Shown: positions 1 through 7,694, numbered from the stretch's first letter. The stretch is 21,041 nucleotides of DNA from Ignavibacteria bacterium UBA7675 (GCA_002483085.1 DLHF01000032.1:1-21041); one strand, 5' to 3'. Translations and numbers: made by a program. Notes: a model not told the origin generated them from the sequence alone.

Positions 1-417
1 GATGTACTCTGCCTGACCCACCTTATATAATGCAAACTCAGAACAAAGGTGGAGCGAAGGACAAAGCACCCAATCCTGTATAGTACAACCGCCGGTAGTG
101 GTCCAGCTTCTGATACCGCTGCACAGGGGAGAAAGGGCTATCAGAAATTGAGAGTTTGGTGTATATTAGCTGTGTCTGTGCCGTATCATATGGCTCGGTT
201 TATAGCATCGCACGGCGCTTGGCAGGGCAGAGAGTAGGAACAATACAAGAGTAGAATTCCAGCCGAGTAATACGGGCAGATAACAGATGTGTGGCCGACC
301 AACAGGTGCAGATACCACCGATAGAAGAAGAAAAGCCGTGGAGAACACTTCCGTCTCGTGGCTTTTGCTGTTGTGCTATCGGCTCTGTTCACGAACAACA
401 ACCAAACAAACACTACT
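1..417. other. Leader region without a convincing gene
   Basis: No open frame here looks like a protein family or has a good start context. The short frames on both strands are cysteine- and arginine-rich and overlap each other, as expected of non-coding DNA. The first 83 bases contain one frame open from the left edge to a TAG at 81-83, which could be the tail of a gene that starts outside the window, but this cannot be judged from 26 codons. The only clear structure is a hairpin at 331-366. Confidence 0.5.
331..366 (+). promoter_or_regulatory. RNA hairpin in the RDD gene leader
   Basis: The arms AAAAGCC (331-337) and GGCTTTT (360-366) pair perfectly and the stem continues inward through G-U pairs and a one-base bulge to about 344/354, leaving a loop of about nine bases. 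The wobble pairs work only in RNA made from the + strand. It lies 51 bases before the RDD start codon. It could be a terminator for something upstream, since the last arm ends in four T, or a leader structure. No family of riboswitch is recognised. Confidence 0.4.
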
Positions 418-1140
418 ATGGACAGCATTAGAATTCAGACAGCGCAAAATATTGATATTCAGTACGAAATTGCCGGTATAAGCGACCGTATTCTCGCAGG
501 TCTGATAGACCTTGTTATCATTGCGGCTTATTGTATTGCGATAGGACTATTCATCAGTGCCCTAAACATAGAGATTGGGTTTGCGGCACAAATGATTCTG
601 TTTTTTCTTATTCCTGTGTCGTACTACTTGCTGAGCGAAATGTACATGAACGGGCAAACAGTTGGTAAGCGGCAGATGAGCATTCGGGTGGCTCGCATCG
701 ACGGAGCACAGCCCACATTTTCCAACTATCTTTTGCGCTGGATGCTATTTTTTGTCGATGCGGGTTTTATGTGCATCGGCGTGTTGGTGATGCTGTTCAC
801 AGAAAAGGGGCAGCGCCTTGGCGATCTGGCAGCCGGTACTATTGTGATAAAGCTCAAAAACCGCGTAACGCTGAACGACACTATTTATGTCGAACTTCGG
901 GAGGGCTATAAACCGACGTTTCCCGAGGTAGAAGTGCTTACCGACGCGGATATGGAAGTGGTAAAAGATGTGCTCCGAGCTATCAGCAAGCCGGAGATCA
1001 GCCCGGCTGTATTAGATACTGCTGCCCATGCCAAAACAGTGATAGAGCGAAAAATGGGCATTTCTTTCGTTGCGCTGCCACCCCGCCAGTTCCTCGGCAC
1101 GGTGATAGAAGACTACAACTACTACAAGGGCATTTTGTGA
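418..1140 (+). CDS. RDD family integral membrane protein
   Basis: The 240-residue product carries an RDD domain. The N-terminal signature is R24 and D31 in RILAGLIDL, followed by hydrophobic segments at about 28-48 and 55-73, a central GQTVGKRQMSIRV block, a third hydrophobic segment near 106-125, and QRLGDLAAGT after it. The C-terminal 80 residues are soluble and charged. RDD proteins are inner-membrane proteins mostly of unknown role; some have been linked to ion transport. In Bacteroidota an RDD gene is often paired with a SpoIIM-like membrane protein, but none is seen here. The ATG at 418 is chosen over an in-frame GTG at 358 because the extra 20 residues match nothing in the family. No Shine-Dalgarno sequence is visible; the leader is A/C-rich. 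A condensing-enzyme gene follows after 78 bases. Confidence 0.85.
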   Translation: MDSIRIQTAQNIDIQYEIAGISDRILAGLIDLVIIAAYCIAIGLFISALNIEIGFAAQMILFFLIPVSYYLLSEMYMNGQTVGKRQMSIRVARIDGAQPTFSNYLLRWMLFFVDAGFMCIGVLVMLFTEKGQRLGDLAAGTIVIKLKNRVTLNDTIYVELREGYKPTFPEVEVLTDADMEVVKDVLRAISKPEISPAVLDTAAHAKTVIERKMGISFVALPPRQFLGTVIEDYNYYKGIL

Positions 1141-1218
1141 CCATCTTGTCTTTTCCGGAACGCCTCTTGGCTGTGCCGTGTTAAAGCCGGATTATAAACC
1201 CTGGTACAGGAGTTGTGT

Positions 1219-2286
1219 ATGCCCCGCATTGAAGCCGTAGGAACTGCTCTGCCGCCCCATGTGCTGCGCCAGAGCGACGTAAGAGAATTCGCACGCAGTA
1301 TGTTCGGGGAAGTGTTTGGCAGCGACATCGACCGATTGGTGCAGGTATTTGACAATACGGAGATCGACGAGCGCCGGTTTTGTGTGCCGCTTGAGTGGTT
1401 TGCTGCCAGCCGCTCTTTTGAGGAAAAAAATGCGTTGTATATCAGCAATGCTCTTGAGCTTGCAGAGCGGGCGATAGGGGATTGTCTGTTGCGTGCTGAA
1501 GTGCGCTACGAGGACATAGACTGCATCATGATGGTGTCGACCACAGGAGTGTCTACTCCTTCGCTCGATGCAAGACTGTGTACAATACTTCCTTTTCGCA
1601 ACAATATCCGGCGTTTGCCTGTGTGGGGGCTGGGCTGTGCCGGTGGTGCTGCTTCGCTCTCCTGGGCCCGCACGATGTGCCTGGCCGAGCCGGGTATGCG
1701 TGTGCTCTGTGTTGTTGTGGAGCTATGCGGACTTACCTTTATTCGCAATGACCTCTCCAAAGCTGCTCTGATTGCCACATCATTGTTTGCCGACGGAGCT
1801 GCTGCTGTCCTTGTAGAAGGCGACAACGTAGCGTCGCGCAGCCACAGCGCGCGGCCATATCTGCTCGCGTCTTCCAGCTCTACGATGCCAGACTCGCTTG
1901 ATATCATGGGCTGGGATGTGTGCAACGACGGGTTTCGCATCGTGATTTCTCGCGATATTCCATCTATTGTCAGTTCATTTGTCAAACCTGCGTCGGAGCA
2001 GTTTTTGCGCGACCACGAGCTGACCTTTGATGATATTCACAACTTTGTCCTGCATCCGGGCGGCGCACGTGTGCTTAGCGCTTACAAAAGCGCCTTTGGT
2101 ATAAGCGATGAGCAGTTGCGCCATGCTTATGGTGTATTGCGTTGCTGCGGGAATATGTCGGCAGTAACAGTCTTGTTTGTGCTGAGCCGTTTTATGGAGG
2201 AAAACAGCGGGAATAATGATTATGGCCTGCTCACCGCGCTTGGCCCCGGATTCTCCACCGAGCAGATACTGCTGCGCTGGGAGTAG
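1219..2286 (+). CDS. Type III polyketide synthase-like (chalcone/stilbene synthase family) enzyme
   Basis: The 355-residue product is a thiolase-fold condensing enzyme. The nucleophile Cys140 lies in GLGCAGG, the catalytic His in FVLHPGGARVL, and the catalytic Asn in CGNMSAVTVLFVL. HPGG plus GNMS.TVLFVL fits type III polyketide synthases better than FabH. Such enzymes extend an acyl-CoA or acyl-ACP with malonyl units, and bacterial relatives make alkylpyrones and alkylresorcinols, so the likely product is a lipid-like pyrone or resorcinol; substrate and product are inference. The ATG at 1219 is preceded by AGGAG at 1208-1212, which decides against the TTG two codons earlier. The methyltransferase that often accompanies this family is not adjacent. 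A primary-metabolism beta-ketoacyl synthase III variant is the main alternative. Confidence 0.8.
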   Translation: MPRIEAVGTALPPHVLRQSDVREFARSMFGEVFGSDIDRLVQVFDNTEIDERRFCVPLEWFAASRSFEEKNALYISNALELAERAIGDCLLRAEVRYEDIDCIMMVSTTGVSTPSLDARLCTILPFRNNIRRLPVWGLGCAGGAASLSWARTMCLAEPGMRVLCVVVELCGLTFIRNDLSKAALIATSLFADGAAAVLVEGDNVASRSHSARPYLLASSSSTMPDSLDIMGWDVCNDGFRIVISRDIPSIVSSFVKPASEQFLRDHELTFDDIHNFVLHPGGARVLSAYKSAFGISDEQLRHAYGVLRCCGNMSAVTVLFVLSRFMEENSGNNDYGLLTALGPGFSTEQILLRWE

Positions 2287-2313
2287 GCGTTATCGCTACA
2301 GTTTTTCCGCCTT

Positions 2314-2718
2314 TTATACTGCGGTCGGGTCGCCGCCGATGTGCGTATGAATGGAACAATGATTGTTGTTTGTGATCACGTATTCCTCTACGGGTTTACC
2401 GCCGATGAGATGTTGTTGTATAATTTTCTCAAGCACTTTGGGCGTACACGAATGGTACCATACGCCTTCGGGGTACACAACAGCGATTGGCCCGCGATAG
2501 CACAGGCGTAAGCAGTTTGCTTTTGTGCGAAATACGCCGCCGTCCTCCGAAAGATTGAGTTCCTTTAGCCGCTCCTTGAGGTAGTCCCACGATTCCATAC
2601 CTTCTTCATGGGAGCAGCACTTTGCCTTTGATTGGTCGCTGCACAAGAAGATATGGCGTTGCACCTGCTCTACACCGAGCTTCTCTACCTTCTTTTGCAT
2701 TTTCTCTTTATTGATCAT
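2314..2718 (-). CDS. Thioredoxin-like [2Fe-2S] ferredoxin
   Basis: The 134-residue soluble protein has the cysteine spacing of thioredoxin-fold [2Fe-2S] ferredoxins: Cys26 and Cys35 (with an extra Cys34) near the start, then Cys69 and Cys73 in NCLRLCYRGP. Such proteins carry one electron at low potential in the cytoplasm. A C-terminal tail after residue 115 is rich in His and Cys (H120, C121, H124, H126) and is unusual. The ATG at 2718 is supported by GGAG five bases upstream on the minus strand. The gene lies 94 bases downstream of the radical SAM gene in the same direction, so it probably belongs to that operon and may supply electrons to the radical SAM cluster; the partnership is inferred from position only. 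Confidence 0.82.
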   Translation of the reverse strand: MINKEKMQKKVEKLGVEQVQRHIFLCSDQSKAKCCSHEEGMESWDYLKERLKELNLSEDGGVFRTKANCLRLCYRGPIAVVYPEGVWYHSCTPKVLEKIIQQHLIGGKPVEEYVITNNNHCSIHTHIGGDPTAV

Positions 2719-2812
2719 AACCGCTCCATTTCATAAAGTATCGATAAACTCTGTAGGCAAATATGTGCCACTGCATGGGAGCATCTTGTGCCGGGCTCTC
2801 TTGTGGACTTTT

Positions 2813-3871
2813 TTACGCTGTTGCTCCAGTGCAGCTCGAACCGGAGCCTGCAGTGCAGCCATAGCAGTGCTGATCGGTAGCAATGGTGCGCGCCGCCAGC
2901 AGCTCAACGTCGAAGTCGCGAATATGCCGGGGAGCATGCGCCGCCACCGGTAAGTCGAGCATTTGGTTGAAATCACAGTCGTACAGATAGCCGTCCCAGC
3001 TCACAGAAATAGTATTGCGGCACATTACTCCTGCGGCAGCAGCGGGATTGAACGAGTTGACGAGCTTTTCCATGTAGTCGCTGTAGTTGCCGCTGTCGAT
3101 CAGGTATTCCAGAAACCGCGAGATCGGCATATTGGTAATGACATAGAGCTTGTTGAATGCTATACCGTGATGCTTCTGCAACTCGCGCCGGAAATCCGAC
3201 TCCAATGAAGCCTGTGGGCCGGGAAAAAATGCACCGGCGGGATTGTAGACTAAATCGAGCTCCAAACCACTTCCTTCCTGCCCGTAGCCAATAGCGTTGA
3301 GCATGTGCAGCGCCTGCACCGAGCGCTCGAACACACCATCTCCACGCTGCCTATCGGTGTTGCGCTGTTGGTAGAATGGCAAAGACGACACGATATGTAC
3401 ACCGTTGTCGGCAAAAAACTGTGGCAACGTACCGTACTGCTTGTTGGCAGTGATAATAGTAAGATTGCACCGCACTATCACGTGGCGCCCCATGCTGTGC
3501 ACCTGTTCCACAAACCACCGGAAATGTGGGTTCATCTCCGGAGCACCGCCGGTAATATCTACCGTGGGAATAGAGCTGTGGCGCAAAGCCTCAAGGCAGA
3601 GCTCCATCGTGTCGCGCTGCATGACCTCGCGGCGGTCGGGGCCAGCATCTACATGACAATGGCGGCATGTCTGGTTGCAGAGTTTTCCTACGTTTACTTG
3701 GAAAATGTCTATACCAGTCGGAAGCAGCGGATACAGATTTGCCTCTGCAAGCTTTGCGCGGAACTTCGGTAGATAGTGCGTGCTTCCGGCTACAGGTGTG
3801 TTGAGCACCCGAAGCTGAAATGTCGGTTCTGCCAGGTCGTGTCCTGCCGATTTAAGAGTTTTTTGTATCAT
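2813..3871 (-). CDS. arsS: ArsS-type radical SAM protein
   Basis: The 352-residue product has the radical SAM motif Cys65-x3-Cys69-x2-Cys72 in a VNVGKLCNQTCRHCHVDAGP context, followed by DITGGAPEMNPHFRWF. It ends with a Cys-rich module: MCRNTISVSWDG and YDCDFNQML, then a tail with Cys336, Cys339 and Cys347. This arrangement matches the arsenosugar biosynthesis radical SAM family (ArsS), in which the core is followed by a DUF3641 region. ArsS acts on dimethylated arsenic and SAM to give a 5'-deoxy-5'-dimethylarsinoyl-adenosine precursor of arsenosugars. Some relatives carry selenocysteine near the C-terminus; here every such position is an ordinary Cys codon and the gene ends with TAA. The CMD-family gene upstream is a known companion. 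Whether the substrate here is arsenic is not shown, as no arsM or ars regulator is in view. Confidence 0.85.
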   Translation of the reverse strand: MIQKTLKSAGHDLAEPTFQLRVLNTPVAGSTHYLPKFRAKLAEANLYPLLPTGIDIFQVNVGKLCNQTCRHCHVDAGPDRREVMQRDTMELCLEALRHSSIPTVDITGGAPEMNPHFRWFVEQVHSMGRHVIVRCNLTIITANKQYGTLPQFFADNGVHIVSSLPFYQQRNTDRQRGDGVFERSVQALHMLNAIGYGQEGSGLELDLVYNPAGAFFPGPQASLESDFRRELQKHHGIAFNKLYVITNMPISRFLEYLIDSGNYSDYMEKLVNSFNPAAAAGVMCRNTISVSWDGYLYDCDFNQMLDLPVAAHAPRHIRDFDVELLAARTIATDQHCYGCTAGSGSSCTGATA

Positions 3872-3930
3872 AAATTTTATTCAATGTGCACTGGCTACAG
3901 GCTCTGTGGATGCGGGATGCTGCCCGTTGA

Positions 3931-4266
3931 TTACATCGTTAATGCTTTTGCTTTGTTCATCATTTGTACGCCATGTACAAGGCTTGCACCGCCGCGTATA
4001 GCTGCTGCTACATGTACAGCTTCCATCATTTGTTCTTCGGTGACACCCTTTTCGAGGGTATCTGTTGTGTAGGCGTCGATACAGTACGGGCATTGTACTG
4101 CGTGGGCCACTGCAAGAGCGATAAGCGATTTCTCGCGGGCTGTTAAGGCTCCTTCGGCAAAGACTTGGCCGTAGTAGTCGAAAAATTTCTTGGCTAACTC
4201 CGGCTGGAACTCCGCGATGTCACCGAATTTTTTCAGATCGGCTGGGTTGTAATATGTGTTCTGCAT
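3931..4266 (-). CDS. AhpD-like CMD protein, arsenosugar-cluster type
   Basis: The 111-residue product is a carboxymuconolactone decarboxylase (CMD) fold protein. It has the AhpD-type block LTAREKSLIALAVAHAVQCPYCIDAYT with the redox pair Cys59 and Cys62 and His55, then MMEAVHVAAAIRGGASLVHG. AhpD relatives reduce peroxides or peroxidase partners through the CxxC pair. The short form with this N-terminus is the kind found beside ArsS-type radical SAM genes and usually named arsenosugar biosynthesis-associated peroxidase-like. The ATG at 4266 is chosen because the open frame upstream, back to 4452, runs through AT-rich spacer and into the D-threonine aldolase gene and adds nothing family-like. 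The stop lies 59 bases before the radical SAM start, so the two are probably co-transcribed, with this gene first. Confidence 0.85.
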   Translation of the reverse strand: MQNTYYNPADLKKFGDIAEFQPELAKKFFDYYGQVFAEGALTAREKSLIALAVAHAVQCPYCIDAYTTDTLEKGVTEEQMMEAVHVAAAIRGGASLVHGVQMMNKAKALTM

Positions 4267-4358
4267 ACATCCAATCGTGTGATTGATAAAAATAAAACCG
4301 ATAAAATTGTAATTAATAATACAATGAGCACAGCACAAAAACAGACTGACTACCAACG

Positions 4359-5477
4359 TCAGTGCATATTGCGTGCTCCTGTGTGCCAGATGTCGGCGAG
4401 GTTGCCGCCGTCTGCCACATAGAGCCGTGCGGCAAGGTTGGCTACCGGGCACGCATGGTTGGGAAGAATGTGTACTCTGTCGCCTATGGCAAGCCGCACA
4501 TCAGCGCGATGCAGAAATCCGTGTTCCTCCGAGAGCCTGACAAGAGGCATGGCATGCGCCGGGCTACCAGCGTGTTCCTGTGGATAGGCTGTGCCGTAGG
4601 AAGACACTGCCGCCGTTCCGTGTGCACCAAGGTCGGAGCTCAGGGTCTTAGAGCCCGCATCGACGATGTAATACTTGTCGTTCTTGCTTATCACTGTTGC
4701 CACAACCCACAGCGAGACATCGTGCAGCGTACAAACTCCGAGCCGTACTTGATTGCCGTCGAGAAATACATAGTTGCCTGGCCTGAGTTCCGTGAGCTCT
4801 GCAAAGGAATCGGATGCAAGTGCCGTAGGAGTACAGCCAACAGAAAGTTCTTCGCATTGTATGCCGTCTCGGTGTAGCCGGTCGCGCAAGCGGATAAGCA
4901 AGGCCCGCTCGCTGGCTGCGATGCTCTCTATTTCTTCTATACTGCTGGCGCCATAGGCGTGGCCAGCATGGGAAAGCAATCCTGCGAAGTGCAGTCCCGG
5001 CGTGTCTGCAATGCTGTGTGCCAAAGTCTCGATAGTCGTGTCGTGCTCCTGTAGTCCGCAGCGGTGGAGTCCTGTGTCGATTTTCAGAAAAATGCTCAGC
5101 TTGGCATCGCGCTTCGCTACTGCCCGGGCAAGTGTATCAATTCCCTCCGGGCTATCGGCGATACATCGCAGTTCAGCTCCGTGCTCCGCAGCGGTGTGCA
5201 GCAGCATGCCCATCCGCTGTAGCGATAGTAGAGGATAGGCGACTGTTACAGAAGGGCACCCCGACCGCAGAAAGAACAGCGCTTCATCAGCGCGCGAGGT
5301 GGTAATGCCGCAGGCGCCATGCGTAAGCTGAAGCTGTGCTATTTCTGCACATTTGTGTGTCTTGGCATGAGGGCGCAACGCGATACCATGCTTGTGCGCC
5401 TTTTGCTGCATTTGCACAATATTTCGCAGGAGCTTGTTGCGGTCGATGCAAATATAGGGCGTCTCTATGTGTTCCAT
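4359..5477 (-). CDS. D-threonine aldolase / D-serine dehydratase-like PLP enzyme
   Basis: The 372-residue product is a fold-type III PLP enzyme with an alanine racemase-like barrel. The N-terminal TPYICIDRNKLLRNI is followed by RPHAKTHK, in which Lys39 should bind PLP. The C-terminal LPNHACPVANL supplies His341 and Cys343, the metal ligands of D-threonine aldolase and eukaryotic-type D-serine dehydratase. Known members split D-threonine-type beta-hydroxy amino acids into glycine and an aldehyde, or deaminate D-serine; sequence alone does not separate the two. It probably removes D-amino acids in the cytoplasm. The ATG at 5477 is preceded by an ACAACAACAACAA leader without a Shine-Dalgarno. 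The gene ends 92 bases before the CMD gene. Read-through into that operon is possible, but AT-rich DNA between them could hold a separate promoter. Confidence 0.85.
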   Translation of the reverse strand: MEHIETPYICIDRNKLLRNIVQMQQKAHKHGIALRPHAKTHKCAEIAQLQLTHGACGITTSRADEALFFLRSGCPSVTVAYPLLSLQRMGMLLHTAAEHGAELRCIADSPEGIDTLARAVAKRDAKLSIFLKIDTGLHRCGLQEHDTTIETLAHSIADTPGLHFAGLLSHAGHAYGASSIEEIESIAASERALLIRLRDRLHRDGIQCEELSVGCTPTALASDSFAELTELRPGNYVFLDGNQVRLGVCTLHDVSLWVVATVISKNDKYYIVDAGSKTLSSDLGAHGTAAVSSYGTAYPQEHAGSPAHAMPLVRLSEEHGFLHRADVRLAIGDRVHILPNHACPVANLAARLYVADGGNLADIWHTGARNMH

Positions 5478-5506
5478 ATTTGTTGTTGTTGTTATCGGTA
5501 TTTATG

Positions 5507-5644
5507 TTCTTTCGCCCGCGTCTTCGCTCCGGTGGTTGCTCTTCGCACCGCGCAGCAGTTATCGTAAGCTCGTCTTCGCACCGTTCCTACGGTAACAAAT
5601 GCGGGGACGCTCGCCGCGTGGTCGTTCGGCCTCTTTCGCAGCGG
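5507..5644 (-). repeat. Five imperfect direct repeats upstream of the PLP-enzyme gene
   Basis: On the coding (minus) strand a unit close to CGGTGCGAAGA occurs five times. Seen on the plus strand the copies are TTCTTTCGCCCG (5507-5518), TCTTCGCTCCGG (5521-5532), TCTTCGCACCGC (5540-5551), TCTTCGCACCGT (5573-5584) and TCTTTCGCAGCGG (5632-5644). The TTCGC cores are 12, 19, 33 and 61 bases apart. They fill most of the spacer between lhgO and the PLP-enzyme gene. They could be binding sites for a regulator or a small local duplication. The spacer otherwise holds no gene. Confidence 0.5.
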
Positions 5645-5681
5645 TTACCACAGCGCTCTACATAGCTCCTCAATATACACA

Positions 5682-6896
5682 TCACAATCCGAAGTGTTCG
5701 CGTGCCATAGCGCATACAGTATCGCCGATGGCGAGAGAAGCTGTGGCGGCAGGCGAAGGAGCGCTCAGCACATGGATAGCAGACTCACTCTTTTCTATGG
5801 CAAAATCGTCGATGAGTGTGCCGTTTGGTGCAAGAGCTACGGCGCGAACGCCAGCCCGTGCCGGTGTAATGTCGCGTGCTTCGATGGCGGGCACAAGCTG
5901 TTGGAGACTGTGCAAAAACTTTCGGCGCGAGAATGCCCGTGCGTATTCGTACAGACCGTATCGCCAGTGCCGGAGCAGCAGTTTCCTCAAGCCGGAATAG
6001 CTCATGGCTTCTGCGGTATCGCGCAGGTCAAAATCAGTCTTGCCGTATCCTTCTCGTTTGAAACTGAACACGGCATTGGGGCCGCACTCTACGCCACCGC
6101 CTATCATGCGTGTACAGTGAACGCCGAGGAATGGAAATTGTGGGTCGGGCACCGGATAAATGAGGTTGCGAACCTTGTGCAGCGCGTGCGGTGCTATGTC
6201 GTAGTAATCGCCTCGGAAGCCCACAATGCGCAGGCTTGGAGCCAGTCCGTTCATCCTCGCAATGCGGTCGGCGTGTAGCCCGGCACAGGCAATAATATAT
6301 CTGCTGCGGAACACTTCCCGTTCTGTGTGTAGTTCAGTGATGGTATTGCGTGTTGTGATAGCTTCCACTCGTCGCCCTGTTTTGATGTGGGCGTTGCGCC
6401 CGGCAGTCAGAAGTTCGGCGAGTTTCTCTGCAACACGAGTATAGCTGATAATACCGGCGCCGGGTACATGGATGGCTCGACTGCCGCCGCAGTGCGGTTC
6501 AATACAGCGTATGTCGCGTTTTCCGATCAGCGAAAGCCCCTGTACGCCATTTGCTATGCCGCGTTCGTATAGGTGCAGCAAAGCAGCTTCTTCGCGTGTG
6601 TTGGTAGCGACAATGAGCTTGCCGCAAATGTCGTGTGTAATACCGTGCGTAGCGGCAAAAGCGAGAAGTTGCGCTCTGCCGCGCACGCAGTGCTCTGCTT
6701 TCAGCGAGCCGGTTTTGTAGTAGATACCCGAGTGGATAACACCGGAGTTGTGGCCCGTTTGGTGGGCAGCAATCCTGTGCTCTTTTTCCAGTACGAGAAT
6801 GTGCATATTGGGAAAGCGAGAGGCAATTGATTGGGCTGTGGCAAGGCCCACGATTCCCCCGCCGACAACCGCGAGATCGAATACAGATGAACTCAT
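5682..6896 (-). CDS. lhgO: L-2-hydroxyglutarate oxidase (LhgO family)
   Basis: The 404-residue product is an FAD-dependent DAO-family oxidoreductase. It has the dinucleotide-binding GGGIVG at residues 12-17, the ribose-binding acidic residue E37 in LVLEKE, and the LhgO hallmark HQTGHNSGVIHSGIYY at 45-60. Later blocks LIYPVPDPQFPFLGVH and GAGI-type loops fit the family, as does the length (about 400). LhgO oxidises L-2-hydroxyglutarate to 2-oxoglutarate, passing electrons to the quinone pool, and so recovers a side product of dehydrogenases. The open frame extends upstream to 7040, but that crosses the divergent endonuclease V gene. The start at 6896 fits the family N-terminus; an ATG at 6920 is an alternative. 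A Bacteroidota-type promoter lies at 6928-6958. Confidence 0.9.
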   Translation of the reverse strand: MSSSVFDLAVVGGGIVGLATAQSIASRFPNMHILVLEKEHRIAAHQTGHNSGVIHSGIYYKTGSLKAEHCVRGRAQLLAFAATHGITHDICGKLIVATNTREEAALLHLYERGIANGVQGLSLIGKRDIRCIEPHCGGSRAIHVPGAGIISYTRVAEKLAELLTAGRNAHIKTGRRVEAITTRNTITELHTEREVFRSRYIIACAGLHADRIARMNGLAPSLRIVGFRGDYYDIAPHALHKVRNLIYPVPDPQFPFLGVHCTRMIGGGVECGPNAVFSFKREGYGKTDFDLRDTAEAMSYSGLRKLLLRHWRYGLYEYARAFSRRKFLHSLQQLVPAIEARDITPARAGVRAVALAPNGTLIDDFAIEKSESAIHVLSAPSPAATASLAIGDTVCAMAREHFGL

Positions 6897-6927
6897 AGAG
6901 CGAATAGAATATTGTGCCATATCGGTG

Positions 6928-6958
6928 CAAAGATAACAGGGGTACGGGCAGGCGGCAA
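6928..6958 (-). promoter_or_regulatory. Bacteroidota-type promoter for lhgO
   Basis: On the minus strand the sequence TATCTTTG (complement of 6928-6935) matches the Bacteroidota -7 box TAnnTTTG exactly. A TTG (complement of 6956-6958) sits 20 bases upstream, the distance expected for the -33 box. Transcription would start near 6920-6922, so the ATG at 6896 would have a leader of about 25 bases, while the ATG at 6920 would be nearly leaderless. This supports 6896 as the start. Confidence 0.6.
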
Positions 6959-6995
6959 CCAATATATATGCCGATAGTTTTTTGGGGATGGAGAG

Positions 6996-7694
6996 ATGGC
7001 AGATCACGCAGAATTTCACGACTGGGCTGTAACGCCACATGAAGCAGTTATGCTTCAGAATCGGCTACGCGAGCGCCTTATACTACAGTCGCTCGACTGC
7101 GATATTACAACAATAGCAGGAGCTGATATTTCTTTTAACAAGTATTTTCCCGAGCTTTTTGCGGGAATTGTTGTCTTGGCTCTACCTTCACTTGAGGTTG
7201 TCGAGGAGGTAGGAGTGGAAGTAAAGGCTGCGTTTCCATATGTACCGGGGCTGCTTTCCTTCCGTGAAACACCGCCTTTGCTGCGTGCTTGGCGGCTACT
7301 GCGCGCCAAGCCGGATGCAATGATGCTCGACGGACAGGGAATAGCACACCCGCGCCGATTCGGCATAGCGTGCCATGTGGGTTTGCTCACTGGTATCCCG
7401 TCATTTGGTTGTGCAAAATCGGTGCTCGTAGGAGCGTTCGACGAACCGCCTCATGAGCGTGGAGCTTGGACGCCAATGATACACCGCAATGAAATTGTAG
7501 GGGCGGCATTGCGAACAAAACTTCGAGTACAGCCCATGTATGTATCGCCCGGGCACTTGATAGACCTGCAGGACTCCATACGGCTTGCGCTTGCCTGCGA
7601 CGGCGGGTATAGGCAGCCCGAACCCACTCGCCTTGCCCATCATTTTGTGAATGCTCTGCGGCGCGGCGAGCGAGTGCCCACGGCAACGGGGTAA
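6996..7694 (+). CDS. nfi: Endonuclease V (deoxyinosine 3' endonuclease)
   Basis: The 232-residue product matches endonuclease V along its length. The catalytic acids are Asp44 in AGADISF, Glu91 in YVPGLLSFRE and Asp112 in LDGQG. The strand-separating wedge PYVP lies at 81-84, and HPRRFGIACHVGLLTGIP follows. The enzyme cuts the second phosphodiester bond 3' of deoxyinosine, starting repair of deaminated adenine; some homologues cut inosine in RNA. The ATG at 6996 follows a purine-rich GGGGATGGAGAG, a usable Shine-Dalgarno, which is uncommon among its neighbours. The gene diverges from lhgO. Its TAA is immediately followed by the stop codon of the convergent nucleotidyltransferase gene. Confidence 0.95.
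   Translation: MADHAEFHDWAVTPHEAVMLQNRLRERLILQSLDCDITTIAGADISFNKYFPELFAGIVVLALPSLEVVEEVGVEVKAAFPYVPGLLSFRETPPLLRAWRLLRAKPDAMMLDGQGIAHPRRFGIACHVGLLTGIPSFGCAKSVLVGAFDEPPHERGAWTPMIHRNEIVGAALRTKLRVQPMYVSPGHLIDLQDSIRLALACDGGYRQPEPTRLAHHFVNALRRGERVPTATG

Noticed and set aside
2813..2860. Possible selenocysteine in the ArsS C-terminus
   Set aside because: Some relatives are selenoproteins, so I checked each codon of the Cys-rich tail. All are TGC or other sense codons and the frame ends in TAA.
6897..7040. Longer lhgO start reaching 7040
   Set aside because: It would overlap the endonuclease V gene and include the TAnnTTTG promoter; the flavin-binding fold begins directly after the ATG at 6896.
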